A DNA stretch of 64,000 nt from contig JAIYAE010000004.1 in the NCBI GenBank assembly GCA_027489175.1, forward strand, positions 186,001 through 250,000, given 5' to 3'. Below, one piece after another: positions 9,590 through 18,699 of the stretch. The notes under the pieces are model-generated. The model did no database searches, was not told the origin of the DNA, and saw nothing but the letters and a program-made list of their open reading frames with translations. The first letter of the stretch is position 1, and the number at the start of each line of letters is the position of its first letter. This DNA comes from Rhodobacter sp. (lineage in GTDB: Bacteria; Pseudomonadota; Alphaproteobacteria; Rhodobacterales; Rhodobacteraceae). The position numbers and the translations under genes are program-made.

Positions 9590-10030
9590 TTACTGCACGA
9601 TCTCGATACGCATGTTCTCCATCCCTTCGGCTTTCACCATCTGGAACAGGATCGCCGCATTGTCCGGATGCAGCCGCACGCAGCCGTTTGATGCCGGTGC
9701 CCCCAGCCGCTTGATCTGGTCGGTGCCATGGATCGCATAGTGCCCGTCGTAGAAGATCGCGAACGGCATCGGCGCGTTGTTGTAGAGGCGCGACCGGTGG
9801 TGCTTCGACAGCGCCTCAGCCCCGACGAAAACGCCGGTGGGCGTGATCTTGCCCGGCTTTGCCGTCGACACGACCCAGGTGAAAAGATGCCGCCCCTCAT
9901 GAAAAACCTTCATCGTCTGGTCCGAGATCGAGACGCGGGCAACCACCCGATCCGCCATGGCCTGTCCGGGCAGAAATGCCCCGATAGACAAGGCCAGCCC
10001 AAAGGCCAGTGCCGCAAAATAGCCGCGCAT
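9590..10030 (-). CDS. L,D-transpeptidase family protein (YkuD domain), exported
   Basis: 146 residues with an N-terminal signal peptide (about 1-26, ending 'GQAMA'). A compact YkuD catalytic domain follows with the signature H-G-T (His101) and 'SNGCVRL' (Cys117). The enzyme makes 3-3 peptidoglycan cross-links or attaches proteins to peptidoglycan in the periplasm. It is one of the smallest forms of the family, with no LysM or peptidoglycan-binding domain visible. It stands alone on the minus strand, preceded by a gap carrying a 13-bp direct repeat. Confidence 0.92.
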   Translation of the reverse strand: MRGYFAALAFGLALSIGAFLPGQAMADRVVARVSISDQTMKVFHEGRHLFTWVVSTAKPGKITPTGVFVGAEALSKHHRSRLYNNAPMPFAIFYDGHYAIHGTDQIKRLGAPASNGCVRLHPDNAAILFQMVKAEGMENMRIEIVQ

Positions 10031-10056
10031 GCAAACCTCCGAATTCAGTGTTCAAT

Positions 10057-10122
10057 GGGGTCAGGTTTTGCGCCAAGCCTTCATCTGTCAATGGAAAAAT
10101 CCGGTTAACGGGGTCAGGTTTT
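10057..10122. repeat. 13-bp direct repeat ggggtcaggtttt, two copies
   Basis: Copies at 10057-10069 and 10110-10122, 53 bp apart, both in the same orientation in the 97-bp gap between the L,D-transpeptidase and the DUF1194 gene. The motif resembles the conserved ggggtcaggt core of REP-like elements found in many proteobacteria, but no hairpin or transposase accompanies it. It may be a remnant, or a pair of binding sites upstream of the leftward L,D-transpeptidase gene. Confidence 0.5.
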
Positions 10123-10127
10123 CTGCT

Positions 10128-10817
10128 TCAACCGGCGGGTGTGGCAGTGCGCTTGACCGCCCCGATCTTCGGCCCCTCAAGCTCACGCAAGAGCTTGCGG
10201 CGGATGGCCGGGGGATAGTCTATCTGTTGGGGGGCAACCTCCACAAACGCCCCCGGCCCGCGGATCACCTCCTCCCGGTAATAGCGGGCCACGTCCTGCT
10301 CGTGCTCGCCCACCGCAAGGGCGTTGACCACCACATCGCCAAAGGCCGCCCGCTCATAGGCCGTCGCGACCGAGATTCCCTCGTTGTTGCGCCCATCCCC
10401 GGCCACATCCAGCACCCGGCGCGCGCAAGGCGGGGCCGCGTCCATCAGCCCCGCGCCATAGACCAGCGCCGCCCCCAGCGCCGTCGGCAGCCGCGCTTCG
10501 GGCCGTTTGGCCCCGCGCACCGCCCAGATCACCCGGTCCAGCACCTCGGGCCCCTCAAGGATCACCCAGTCCTGCACCAGGTCCTGATGGCCCGATCCGC
10601 TCCAGAAATAGACCGCCAGCGCCACCTCGCCTTCGGGGGAAAAGATTGCCGCCCGCACCTCCGGGTCCTCAAGCGCCGCAGCCATGCCTTCGGTCTGGAT
10701 GCCGTAATCCACCGCGTCGATCGAACGTGAGACATCCACCGCCAGGGCCAGCGCCAGCCGACAGTCGCCACAGGCGGCCGTTCCAACCCACAAGAGCGGC
10801 AAAAGCAGGCGCAACAT
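10128..10817 (-). CDS. DUF1194 domain protein, von Willebrand factor A-like, exported
   Basis: 229 residues with a short hydrophobic leader (1-16) followed by a VWA-like fold. The metal-site motif DxSxS is present as 'AVDVSRSID' near residue 28, and a second acidic motif 'DVAGDGRNNEG' lies near 140. DUF1194 proteins are common in Rhodobacterales and Rhizobiales and have no established function. They are presumed periplasmic protein-binding modules. The gene is divergent from the antiporter gene and monocistronic. Confidence 0.85.
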   Translation of the reverse strand: MLRLLLPLLWVGTAACGDCRLALALAVDVSRSIDAVDYGIQTEGMAAALEDPEVRAAIFSPEGEVALAVYFWSGSGHQDLVQDWVILEGPEVLDRVIWAVRGAKRPEARLPTALGAALVYGAGLMDAAPPCARRVLDVAGDGRNNEGISVATAYERAAFGDVVVNALAVGEHEQDVARYYREEVIRGPGAFVEVAPQQIDYPPAIRRKLLRELEGPKIGAVKRTATPAG

Positions 10818-10932
10818 CGGTCACCTCCGGACCGAAGCCTAAGCCGAAACCGCCCATCCGCAAAGCCCGGGCAGGCGCTTGCCATTCCCGCCGCTTCCCG
10901 CCACCCTTGCCCGCAAAAGACAAGGGGTTTCC

Positions 10933-12693
10933 ATGGCCACCGAAAGCGCCGGCGTCGATCTGCCATCCGTCGTCATCCTTCTGGGTGCTGCTGTCGTCGC
11001 CGTGCCCCTGTTCAAACGGGCGGGGCTTGGGTCGGTCCTTGGCTACCTTGCCGCGGGCCTTGCCATCGGCCCCTTCGGCGCGGGCCTCTTCTCTGACCCG
11101 ATGGCCATCCTCCATGTGGCCGAGCTTGGCGTGGTGATGTTCCTCTTCATCATCGGGCTGGAGATGCAGCCGTCGCGCCTTTGGGCGATGCGGCGCGACA
11201 TCTTCGGCCTCGGCCTCGCGCAGGTCCTGCTCTCGATGGCTCTTCTGTCGCTCGTCGGCCTTGCGCTCGGCTACCCCTTCGCGCCCGCTTTGGTGGCCGG
11301 CACCGGCTTTGTCCTCACCTCGACCGCCATCGTCATGCAGATGCTGGAGGAGCGGGGCGACATTTCCGCCCCAAAGGGCCAGCGCATTGTCTCGATCCTC
11401 CTCCTCGAAGACCTCGCCATCGTGCCGCTGCTGGCCCTTGTCGCCTTCCTTGCACCGGGCGGCGAAACCCTGACCCTGGCCGACCGCGCGCAAGGCATCG
11501 CCCTTGGTCTTGGCGCCATCGCCGTCCTTATCCTGGCCGGGCGCTACCTTCTGAACCCGATCTTCTCCCTCCTCGCCGCCGCCCAGGCGCGTGAGGTGAT
11601 GACCGCCGCCGCCCTCCTCATCGTCCTTGGCTCCGCCCTCTGGATGCAGGTTGGCGGGCTTTCTGCCGCGATGGGCGCCTTCCTCGCCGGGGTCCTTCTG
11701 TCCGAATCCAGCTACCGCCACCAGCTTGAGGCGGATGTGGAACCGTTCCGCGGCCTCCTCCTCGGCCTCTTCTTCCTTGCCGTCGGCATGGCGCTGGACC
11801 TGTCGGTCGTCGCCCGCAACTGGCAACTGATCCTGATCTCGGTCGCCGCCCTGACCATCCTGAAAATGCTGGCGATCTACACCGTCGCCCGCGTCTTCAA
11901 GGCCAGCCATCGTGAGGCGGTGGAGCGTCTCGTCCTTATGGCGCAAGGCGGCGAGTTCGCCTTTGTCCTCTACGCCGCCGCCCTCTCGGTCGGGCTGATC
12001 ACGGTTGAGGAAAACGCCACCCTGACCGCGATCATCATCCTTTCCATGGTGATGACCCCGCTGTTCGTGATCCTGCATGACCGGTTCATGCCGAAACCCC
12101 AACTGTCCACCGAAGGCCTGCCCGCGCCCGAAGATGACGGGGCGGCCGTCCTCCTCATCGGCTTTGGACGCTTTGGTCAGGTCGTGACCCAGCCCCTTCT
12201 GCGGATGGGCCACCGTCTTTCGATCATCGACACCGACCCCGAGGCGATCACCACCGCCCGCGATTTCGGCTTCAAGGTCTATTTCGGCGATGGCACGCGG
12301 CTGGATATCCTGCAGGCCGCCGGGGCCAGCCACGCCCGCGCCGTGGTCATCGCCATCGACAACCCCGGTGCGGCCACCCGCATCGCCGAGATGTTGCGCC
12401 ACGAATGCCCGCTGATCCCGGTCTTCGCCCGCAGCTATGACCGCCGCCATTCCATCGAACTCATCAAGGCCGGGGTCGAAGCGCCGGTCCGCGAAACCTT
12501 CGAATCGGCACTGGCCATGGGCGGCTCCCTCCTCCGCCATCTGGGGGCGGAGGATGACCTCGTTTCGGAAACCCTGGCCGAGGTGCGCCTGCGCGACGCT
12601 GACCGCTTCGCCCTGCAACTCGCCGGGGACATCTACGCCGGGCGCAACCTGATGGTTGGCAACGCCGGGATGGCGGTAGAAAACTCAGGGTAA
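10933..12693 (+). CDS. CPA2 monovalent cation:proton antiporter (KefB/KefC-like)
   Basis: 586 residues from ATG 10933 (MATESAGVDLP), preceded by a CAAGGGG ribosome-binding site. About 12 transmembrane helices of the Na_H_Exchanger fold cover residues 8-385. A cytoplasmic RCK_N/TrkA-N Rossmann domain (about 405-530) carries the nucleotide-binding motif 'LLIGFGRFGQ'. It belongs to the Kef/YbaL group of K+ efflux antiporters. The glutathione-gated Kef partner KefF/KefG is not nearby, so gating is unknown. The gene appears monocistronic. Confidence 0.92.
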   Translation: MATESAGVDLPSVVILLGAAVVAVPLFKRAGLGSVLGYLAAGLAIGPFGAGLFSDPMAILHVAELGVVMFLFIIGLEMQPSRLWAMRRDIFGLGLAQVLLSMALLSLVGLALGYPFAPALVAGTGFVLTSTAIVMQMLEERGDISAPKGQRIVSILLLEDLAIVPLLALVAFLAPGGETLTLADRAQGIALGLGAIAVLILAGRYLLNPIFSLLAAAQAREVMTAAALLIVLGSALWMQVGGLSAAMGAFLAGVLLSESSYRHQLEADVEPFRGLLLGLFFLAVGMALDLSVVARNWQLILISVAALTILKMLAIYTVARVFKASHREAVERLVLMAQGGEFAFVLYAAALSVGLITVEENATLTAIIILSMVMTPLFVILHDRFMPKPQLSTEGLPAPEDDGAAVLLIGFGRFGQVVTQPLLRMGHRLSIIDTDPEAITTARDFGFKVYFGDGTRLDILQAAGASHARAVVIAIDNPGAATRIAEMLRHECPLIPVFARSYDRRHSIELIKAGVEAPVRETFESALAMGGSLLRHLGAEDDLVSETLAEVRLRDADRFALQLAGDIYAGRNLMVGNAGMAVENSG

Positions 12694-12915
12694 GCCCATC
12701 GCGCGCCACCCCGGGGTCGCGTCTCCCGTCCCCTCCGCGGAAGGGTTGGGGTGGGGGCACCAGGCCCCAAATACAACTCTCACCCGATTCGCAGCTGATG
12801 GTTAACGATCCCCGGCCACTGCGCGCGTAGAGACGGAAGGAAGACAGAAAGAAGACGCGTTCAAGACGTCTTTCTTGTGGCCTTTGACCCGGATTACCCC
12901 AGCGAACGCAGGGAC

Positions 12916-13824
12916 TTAGCCTGCTCGCTGCAATTTGACCGGCTCGCTGCGCGCCAACCGCAGAAAATGCGCCATGTAGGGCTTTCCCGCATCTTCAACC
13001 CGGGTCGCGGCATACATCCGCTTCAGCACCGGCTCTGGCCCCAAGGGCCGGGTCACATAGTCGGCGTTCGACTTCACTTCCCGCATCACCCAGTCCGGCA
13101 AAACCGCCACCCCGCGGTTCGATCCGACCAGCATCAGGATCACCGCCGTCAGTTCGGCGGTGCGCTGGGCGCGGGGTTCGACCTTGGCCGGCGTCAGGAT
13201 TTCCGTAAAGATATCAAGCTTGTCGCGGCTTACGGGGTAGGTGATCAGCACCTGATCCTTGAAATCCTCTGCCGTGATGAACGCCTTCTCGGCCAGCGGA
13301 TTCTGCGATGAGGCGACGAAGGTCGGGTGATAATCAAAGAGCGGGTTGAACACGGTTCCCGGCGGCGGCTCGCGGTCGGATGAGATGACAAGGTCCACAT
13401 CCTCCCGGTTCAGGGCCGCCAAAGCCTCAAACGCCAACCCTGCGCGGATATCGACGTCAATCTCAGGCCAGGCATGGCGGAACATTTCCAGCACCGGAAA
13501 CAGCCAGTCAAAGCAGGCATGACACTCAATCGCGATGTGCAACCGCCCCGTTCGCCCCGCCCGCAGCGCCCGGAATTCCTCCTCCATCGCGTCAATCTCT
13601 GGCAGGATCCGTTCCGCCGCACGCAACATCCTGTGTCCCGCCGCTGACAAGCGCATCGGCTTGGACCGGCGGACGAACAGCTCCATCCCCGCCTGATCCT
13701 CCAGCCCCTTGACCTGATGGCTCAGCGCCGACTGGGTCATGTTCAGCACTTCGGCAGCCCTGGCCAGCCCCCCGGCCTGCTGGATCGCCCGGATCGTCCT
13801 CAGGTGGCGCAACTCGACGTACAT
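12916..13824 (-). CDS. metR: LysR-family regulator, MetR-like
   Basis: 302 residues with an N-terminal LysR winged helix-turn-helix ('LRTIRAIQQAGGLARAAEVLNMTQSALS', about 8-35) and a C-terminal substrate-binding domain. The sequence after the HTH ('RLHIAIECHACFDWLFPVLE') resembles MetR, the homocysteine-responsive activator of methionine genes. It is divergent from metF, with 86 bp between the two start codons, which supports that assignment. I could not find a clean TGAA-N5-TTCA MetR box in the gap. The 222-bp stretch downstream, up to the antiporter, holds no gene. Confidence 0.82.
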   Translation of the reverse strand: MYVELRHLRTIRAIQQAGGLARAAEVLNMTQSALSHQVKGLEDQAGMELFVRRSKPMRLSAAGHRMLRAAERILPEIDAMEEEFRALRAGRTGRLHIAIECHACFDWLFPVLEMFRHAWPEIDVDIRAGLAFEALAALNREDVDLVISSDREPPPGTVFNPLFDYHPTFVASSQNPLAEKAFITAEDFKDQVLITYPVSRDKLDIFTEILTPAKVEPRAQRTAELTAVILMLVGSNRGVAVLPDWVMREVKSNADYVTRPLGPEPVLKRMYAATRVEDAGKPYMAHFLRLARSEPVKLQRAG

Positions 13825-13910
13825 GAACGAACCTCATCAAGAACGTGAAAACTATGAATTGGTCTCACATCAAGAAATCTGAGACAAGAGGATCAATGAA
13901 GGAGACGACC

Positions 13911-14777
13911 ATGGCCACGCCGCGCATCAGCTTTGAGTTCTTCCCACCCCAGTCGCTGGACGCCTCGTTCCGGCTGTGGGAAACCGTGCAGGCGCTGGCT
14001 CCGATGAAACCTTCCTTTGTTTCCGTGACTTACGGCGCAGGCGGCACCACCCGCACCCTGACGCATGAGGCTGTCTCGACCATCCACCGCAACTATGGCC
14101 TGCCCGTTGCGGCGCACCTGACCTGTGTCGATGCGACGAAAACCGAAACACTTGCCATCGCCGAATCCTACGCTGCTGCCGGCGTGACCGAGATTGTCGC
14201 CCTGCGCGGCGACGCCCCGAAAGGCGCGCAGCGCTTCGTGCCGCATCCGATGGGTTTTGCCAGCTCAGTTGAACTGGTTGAAAAGCTTGCGAAAACCGGG
14301 AAATTCAAGATCCGCGTCGGCGCCTACCCTGAGCCTCACCCGGATGCGGCCGACAGCACCGCCGACGTCACTTGGCTTAAGCGCAAAATCGACGCGGGTG
14401 CCTCATCAGCCATCACGCAGTTCTTCTTCAACGCCGACACCTTCTTCCGCTTCCGCGATGCCTGTGTGAAGGCCGGTATCACGGCCCCTATCATCCCGGG
14501 CATCCTGCCGATCACCAGCTGGTCCGGGGCGAAGAAGTTCGCCGAACGCTGCGGAACTACGGTCCCGGCCAAGCTGGACGAAGCCTTCGCCATGGCCGCC
14601 CGCGACGGCCGGGAAGAGCTTCTGGCCCTGACCCATTGCACCGCGCTGTGCGACCGGCTGCTGCAAGGCGGGGTCGAGGATCTGCACTTCTACACCCTGA
14701 ACCGGCCCCACCTGACGCGTGAGGTTGTGCGTGCCCTTGGCATCACGCCCGAGATCGTGCTGGAGAAAGTGGCCTAA
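13911..14777 (+). CDS. metF: Methylenetetrahydrofolate reductase
   Basis: 288 residues, FAD-dependent TIM barrel that reduces 5,10-methylene-THF to 5-methyl-THF for methionine synthesis. The start at 13911 (MATPRISFEFFPP) follows a strong GAAGGAG box 6-12 nt upstream; the longer ATG at 13845 reads through that box. The catalytic Glu lies in 'ISFEFFPP' (Glu9), and 'FVSVTYGAGGTTR' and 'EPHPDAADSTAD' are family-specific. The divergent MetR-like gene probably controls it. Confidence 0.95.
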   Translation: MATPRISFEFFPPQSLDASFRLWETVQALAPMKPSFVSVTYGAGGTTRTLTHEAVSTIHRNYGLPVAAHLTCVDATKTETLAIAESYAAAGVTEIVALRGDAPKGAQRFVPHPMGFASSVELVEKLAKTGKFKIRVGAYPEPHPDAADSTADVTWLKRKIDAGASSAITQFFFNADTFFRFRDACVKAGITAPIIPGILPITSWSGAKKFAERCGTTVPAKLDEAFAMAARDGREELLALTHCTALCDRLLQGGVEDLHFYTLNRPHLTREVVRALGITPEIVLEKVA

Positions 14778-14921
14778 GATCAGACGCTTGGCGTCAACGA
14801 TGTCTCCCTGGGCGGCTTTTCGATTCTGTCCCCAGCAGGATCGGAGGGCCGCCATTTTTCCTTGGGCTTGCCCCTTGGTCCACATAGTCTAATCTCGCCC
14901 GGGTATGAGACAGGACCGACC

Positions 14922-15362
14922 ATGCCCAAACTTGTAACCCTTCTGAACGGCCCGAACCTGAACCTGCTTGGCCTGCGCCAGCCGGAGATCTACGGGCATG
15001 AGACGCTGGACGACGTGGCTTCCCGCACCGCCGATCTGGCCGAAGAACTGGGCCTGCGGCTGCGCGCGCTGCAGTCGAACCATGAGGGGCAGCTGGTGGA
15101 CTGGATCCAGGAGGCGCGGGGCACCTCGGCCGGGATCATCATCAACCCGGGGGCCTATTCTCACACCTCCGTCGCCATTCTGGACGCGCTGAATGCCTAT
15201 GATGGCCCGGTGCTGGAAGTGCACATATCGAACATCCACAAGCGCGAAGCGTTCCGGCACCATTCCTATGTCAGCCACCGCGCCGATGGGGTGATCGCGG
15301 GCTTCGGGACGGAAGGCTATCTTCTGGCGCTGCGCCGAATGGCAAGCCTTCTGAAGGCATGA
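14922..15362 (+). CDS. aroQ: Type II 3-dehydroquinate dehydratase
   Basis: 146 residues, the typical length of the dodecameric AroQ enzyme of the shikimate pathway. It has 'NGPNLNLLG' (10-17 region), Tyr24 in 'PEIYG', 'QSNHEGQ' (51-57), '[10 protein letters not shown]' and the His101-containing '[11 protein letters not shown]'. ATG 14922 was chosen because the fold starts there and a CAGGA sequence precedes it. The stop overlaps the next gene by 4 bp (ATGA at 15359). In many alphaproteobacteria aroQ precedes accB-accC; here an AMP-ligase and a thiolase-like gene follow instead. Confidence 0.96.
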   Translation: MPKLVTLLNGPNLNLLGLRQPEIYGHETLDDVASRTADLAEELGLRLRALQSNHEGQLVDWIQEARGTSAGIIINPGAYSHTSVAILDALNAYDGPVLEVHISNIHKREAFRHHSYVSHRADGVIAGFGTEGYLLALRRMASLLKA

Positions 15363-16507
15363 CCGCGGGTTTTAGCTGGCATCCGGAAGCGAGGCTATTT
15401 GACGCCTTGGCGCAAGAGGTCGTGCCCCGCTCGCCCATGGGGACAGTCGTGGCAGACGGGCCAGAGGGGCTGGCGCAAGTTATTGGATTGGCAGCCTTTC
15501 GTGTCGGTGCCCTTGACCAGCCGGCGCCCGCAATGGCCGACCAGCCGGTGTTCGAGACGCTCACCTCAGGTTCGACCGGAACCCCCCGGCGCATCTTGCG
15601 AACGCAAGCCTCATGGCTGGCCAGTTTCGCCGTAAACGCGCGGTTCGGCATTGGCCCCGGCGCGAGGGTAGCGGTGCTGGGGCGGCTGGTGCAATCCTTG
15701 GCACTTTACGGCGCGGTCGAGGGGTTGCATCTGGGGGCAGAGGTCCATCTGCTTGACCTTTTGCGACCTGATCGCCAGCGGCAAGCCCTTGTTGATCGGG
15801 GGATCACCCATCTCTACGCCACCCCATCCCAATTGCGGCTTCTGGGTCAGGGCCTGTGCCCAGACCTTCGCCAAGTGCTGGTTGGCGGATCAAAGCTCGA
15901 CCCTGCCTTGCGCGGCGCGTTGCAGAGGATGGCCCCCAAGGCGCAGATCAGGGAATTCTATGGTGCCGCTGAGACCAGTTTCATCACCCTGGCGGATGAG
16001 ACGGCACCAGAAGGGTCGGTTGGTCGCGCCTATCCGGGGGTGGAGGTCACGGTGGTGGACGGTGAGGTTTGGGTGAAAAGCCCTTATCTTTTCGTCGGTT
16101 ACGCCAGTGACCCCGGCAGCGCGCGCTGGCGCGATGGCTGGCTGTCGGTGGGTGAGGTCGGGCGGCTGGACGGAGAGTTCCTGTTCCTGCACGGCCGCGC
16201 CGGACGGATGGCAACGATCGCTGACCAGAACGTCTTTCCCGAGGAGATCGAGAGTTTTCTGGCGGCACAGCCGGGGGTGGACCAGGCTGCGGTGGTGCCG
16301 GTTGCGGACCCGCAGCGCGGTGCGGTTCTGGTGGCCTTCCTGTGCGGGGACCCCACAAAGGACAGCGCGATCATGACCGCGTTGCGCAGCAGACTTGGGC
16401 CGCTTATGGCCCCCAAACGATTGATATGGCTGCAGGATTGGCCAACGCTGCCTTCGGGCAAGACGGATCTTGCGGCGCTTGAAGGGCGGGCGGCATGGCG
16501 CGTCTGA
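15359..16507 (+). CDS. AMP-forming acyl-CoA synthetase, short form (YhfT-like)
   Basis: 382-residue adenylate-forming ligase, about 120 residues shorter than typical acyl-CoA synthetases because most of the N-terminal domain is missing. The core motifs are intact: P-loop 'TSGSTGTP' (69-76), 'YGAAETS' (201-207), the hinge region '[13 protein letters not shown]', and a C-terminal catalytic Lys in 'LPSGKTDL' (Lys368). It is translationally coupled to aroQ and overlaps the thiolase-like gene by 13 bp. Bacillus subtilis has an analogous ligase (yhfT) beside a thiolase (yhfS) and a BioY homologue (yhfU). The acyl substrate is unknown; a biotin-precursor role is an inference from context. Confidence 0.8.
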   Translation: MTAGFSWHPEARLFDALAQEVVPRSPMGTVVADGPEGLAQVIGLAAFRVGALDQPAPAMADQPVFETLTSGSTGTPRRILRTQASWLASFAVNARFGIGPGARVAVLGRLVQSLALYGAVEGLHLGAEVHLLDLLRPDRQRQALVDRGITHLYATPSQLRLLGQGLCPDLRQVLVGGSKLDPALRGALQRMAPKAQIREFYGAAETSFITLADETAPEGSVGRAYPGVEVTVVDGEVWVKSPYLFVGYASDPGSARWRDGWLSVGEVGRLDGEFLFLHGRAGRMATIADQNVFPEEIESFLAAQPGVDQAAVVPVADPQRGAVLVAFLCGDPTKDSAIMTALRSRLGPLMAPKRLIWLQDWPTLPSGKTDLAALEGRAAWRV

Positions 16508-17568
16508 TCGCGGCACGGCGGACGGCGGTGGTGCCCAAGGGTGGGGCCTTTGCCCAGCTGTCGCTGGAGGAACTGGCAGCGCCGGTTCTGCTGGCCTGTC
16601 TGGCGGACGCGGGGATCAGCCCGGGGCAGGTGGATGAGGTGATCTTGTCCAACGCTCTGGGTGCCGGCGGCAATCCCGCCCGCCGGGTGGCCCTTGCGGC
16701 GGGGCTGGCGGTCGCGGGGCTGACGATTGACCGGCAATGCGCCGGGGGGCTTGATGCGATCCTGCTTGCGCGGGCGCTGGTTGACAGCGGTGCGGCCGAG
16801 GTGGTGCTGGCGGGGGGTGTCGAAAGCTACTCTCGCCGTCCGTTGCGGCTGCGGACGGACCCGGACGGCGGCCCGCCTGTGGCCTATGACGAGGCGCCCT
16901 TCACCCCTTGGCCGGACCGCAATCCCGGCATGGCCGAGGCGGCGGAGGCACTGGCGCAGCGCTTGGGGCTTGGGCGCGACCAGCAAGAGGCCTGGGCGAT
17001 GGAAAGCCATGCCAAGGCGCTGAATTCAGATCATTCTTCCGAGATAGTGGCGCTAAACGGCGTCACCCGCGACACCTTTCCGCGCCGCCTGACCCCCGCG
17101 TTGTTGGCCCGGGCCCCTGCCGTCCATGGCGGCATCACGGCGGCTACGGCGGCGGTTGCGGCGGATGCGGCGGCGGTCTGTCTGGTGGTCAGCGACCGTG
17201 TGGCGAAGGGCAGGGGCCTGGCCATTCTGGGGGGTGCCACGGTTGGGGGTGACCCGATGGAACCCGGAACCGCCCCGATCGCCGCGATCCGGCGCATCTG
17301 GGATGGAGAGCCTCTGGCGATGGCCGAGATCATGGAGGCCTACGCCGTCCAGGCAATCGCGGTAGTTGAGGGGGCGGGGCTGGACCCTGCTGTGGTCAAC
17401 CCCGGCGGTGGAGGCCTTGCGCGCGGGCATCCGGTCGGAGCCTCGGGCACGGTGCTGGCGGTGCGACTGTTTCACGGGCTGCGCCGGGGCCGGGGCCTGG
17501 CGGCGATTGCCGCAGCAGGCGGGATCGGGACGGCGCTGCTGGTGGCCTCAGGCGCGGGAGAGGAGTGA
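16495..17568 (+). CDS. Thiolase-like protein with degenerate active site (YhfS-like)
   Basis: 357 residues of thiolase fold. The nucleophilic Cys82 is present in 'DRQCAGGL' and the catalytic His312 in 'LARGHPVGASG'. The usual NEAF motif reads 'MEAYA' (280-284), and the C-terminal catalytic Cys is replaced by Ala in 'LAAIAAAGGIGTA' (about 339). It is also about 35 residues shorter than degradative thiolases. It may keep acyl transfer but not ordinary thiolysis. It is the third gene after aroQ and the ligase, and its last 21 bp overlap the convergent bioY. Function not established. Confidence 0.78.
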   Translation: MARLIAARRTAVVPKGGAFAQLSLEELAAPVLLACLADAGISPGQVDEVILSNALGAGGNPARRVALAAGLAVAGLTIDRQCAGGLDAILLARALVDSGAAEVVLAGGVESYSRRPLRLRTDPDGGPPVAYDEAPFTPWPDRNPGMAEAAEALAQRLGLGRDQQEAWAMESHAKALNSDHSSEIVALNGVTRDTFPRRLTPALLARAPAVHGGITAATAAVAADAAAVCLVVSDRVAKGRGLAILGGATVGGDPMEPGTAPIAAIRRIWDGEPLAMAEIMEAYAVQAIAVVEGAGLDPAVVNPGGGGLARGHPVGASGTVLAVRLFHGLRRGRGLAAIAAAGGIGTALLVASGAGEE

Positions 17569-18090
17569 GGCCGGCCGCATCCGGGCCAGGCTTTGGGTGA
17601 TTATCCCCGCAAGCACGGCCTTCAGAATGTCGCCGGGCAGGAAGGCCATGGCAATGAAGGCCGCTTCAGCCAAGGTCTTGTCCAGCATCAGGGCCAAGCC
17701 GCTGATCCCGAAGACATAAAGGACGCCGATCCCGCCAATGACCGACGCGGCGGTGGCCGCAAGGCCGGGGGAAAGCGTGGTGCGTTCCATGATCCAGCCT
17801 GCGGCAAAGGCGGCAATCGGAAAGCCGACCAGGAAGCCGACCGAAGGCCCGGCAAAGACACCAAGCCCCCCGCGCCCACCTGACAAAAGTGGCAGGCCAG
17901 CAGCAACCAGCGCCAGGAACAACAGGACCGCGAGCGCCCCGCGCCGGGCGCCAAGGACGGTGCCACACAGCATGATTCCCAAGGACTGCGCGGTGATCGG
18001 CACGCCAGCGGCAAGCGTGATCTGCGGCACGAGGCCAAGCACCGCGATCAGCGCGGCGAAAAGGGCGATATGGGTCAGGTTGCGTTCCAT
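17548..18090 (-). CDS. bioY: Biotin transporter S component BioY
   Basis: 180-residue, six-helix BioY protein, the substrate-capture subunit of an ECF biotin importer. The N-terminal 'LVPQITLAAGVPITAQSLGIMLCG' region and 'GGRGGLGVFAGPSVGFLVGFP' (about 70-93) are signature BioY sequences. It is third in a leftward bioM-bioN-bioY set, a gene content demonstrated for R. capsulatus. It converges with the thiolase-like gene with a 21-bp overlap of the two reading frames. Confidence 0.94.
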   Translation of the reverse strand: MERNLTHIALFAALIAVLGLVPQITLAAGVPITAQSLGIMLCGTVLGARRGALAVLLFLALVAAGLPLLSGGRGGLGVFAGPSVGFLVGFPIAAFAAGWIMERTTLSPGLAATAASVIGGIGVLYVFGISGLALMLDKTLAEAAFIAMAFLPGDILKAVLAGIITQSLARMRPASLLSRA

Positions 18091-18099
18091 GGCCCCCCT

Positions 18100-18699
18100 T
18101 TAATCAGCCCCGCCCCGGGCCCGCAAGGCCTCGGCTGCGCGGTCGGCATCGTCGAGGGCGGCGAGCGTTGCCGGCACCAGAACCCGCCACCCCGGGCGGC
18201 GGGGCGACCGCGCGCGCCAGGACTGGGTGATCTGGGTCAGCCGCTCCAGCATCACGGGAATGAAGCGGACCACCAGCGCCAGCGCGATGGCAAACCGGCG
18301 CGGCGACAGGCCAAGTGTGCCCAGCGGGCGGGCGAGGGTCTGGAAAACGGCAATCATGTCGGACAGCCGGGTGGTCATGGTCACAAAGTTCGCCAAGGCC
18401 ACGGCGGTCAGCATGCGCAGCAGGATCACGCCGCCGCCGGACAGGTCAGCAGTCCAGAGGTGCCAAAGGCCGACGATCAGCAAAAACGGCCAAAGCGGGC
18501 GCAAAAGGCGCAGACCGCCGCTGGCAAACCGGACGCCGCCGCTGGCGTAAAGCGCCACCGTCCCGACCCCTGCAAGCGCTAGAGTGGGGGGCGTGTCCAA
18601 CGCAAAAAGCCCCATGGTCGCCACGGCCAGCGCAGCAAGCTTCCCTCCGGCTGGCAGCCGGTGCGCCCAGATCTCAACCGGCGAGGTCAGCGTCAGCAT
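18100..18699 (-). CDS. bioN: Biotin ECF transporter transmembrane subunit BioN
   Basis: 199-residue EcfT/CbiQ-type membrane protein that couples BioM ATP hydrolysis to BioY. The start was set at ATG 18699 (MLTLTSPVEIWAHRLPAG), since the longest frame runs antisense-like through bioM. Helices occupy about 18-110. The coupling motifs are 'ALVVRFIPVMLERL' and the Ala-Arg-Gly-type 'AEALRARGGAD' at the C-terminus. It overlaps bioM by 26 bp and lies 9 bp upstream of bioY. Confidence 0.9.
   Translation of the reverse strand: MLTLTSPVEIWAHRLPAGGKLAALAVATMGLFALDTPPTLALAGVGTVALYASGGVRFASGGLRLLRPLWPFLLIVGLWHLWTADLSGGGVILLRMLTAVALANFVTMTTRLSDMIAVFQTLARPLGTLGLSPRRFAIALALVVRFIPVMLERLTQITQSWRARSPRRPGWRVLVPATLAALDDADRAAEALRARGGAD

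Noticed and set aside
10669..12618. 649-codon minus-strand frame opposite the CPA2 antiporter
   Set aside because: Low-complexity Glu/Gly/Asp/His product with no recognisable domain; the plus-strand antiporter has transmembrane and RCK motifs.
12694..12915. Imperfect hairpin near 12852-12872 as a metR terminator
   Set aside because: Only six perfect pairs with a 9-nt loop and a weak T-rich tail; not strong enough to list.
13825..13910. Possible MetR box or SAM/SAH riboswitch between metR and metF
   Set aside because: No TGAA-N5-TTCA palindrome found, and 86 bp shared by two divergent genes is too short for a convincing riboswitch with its expression platform.
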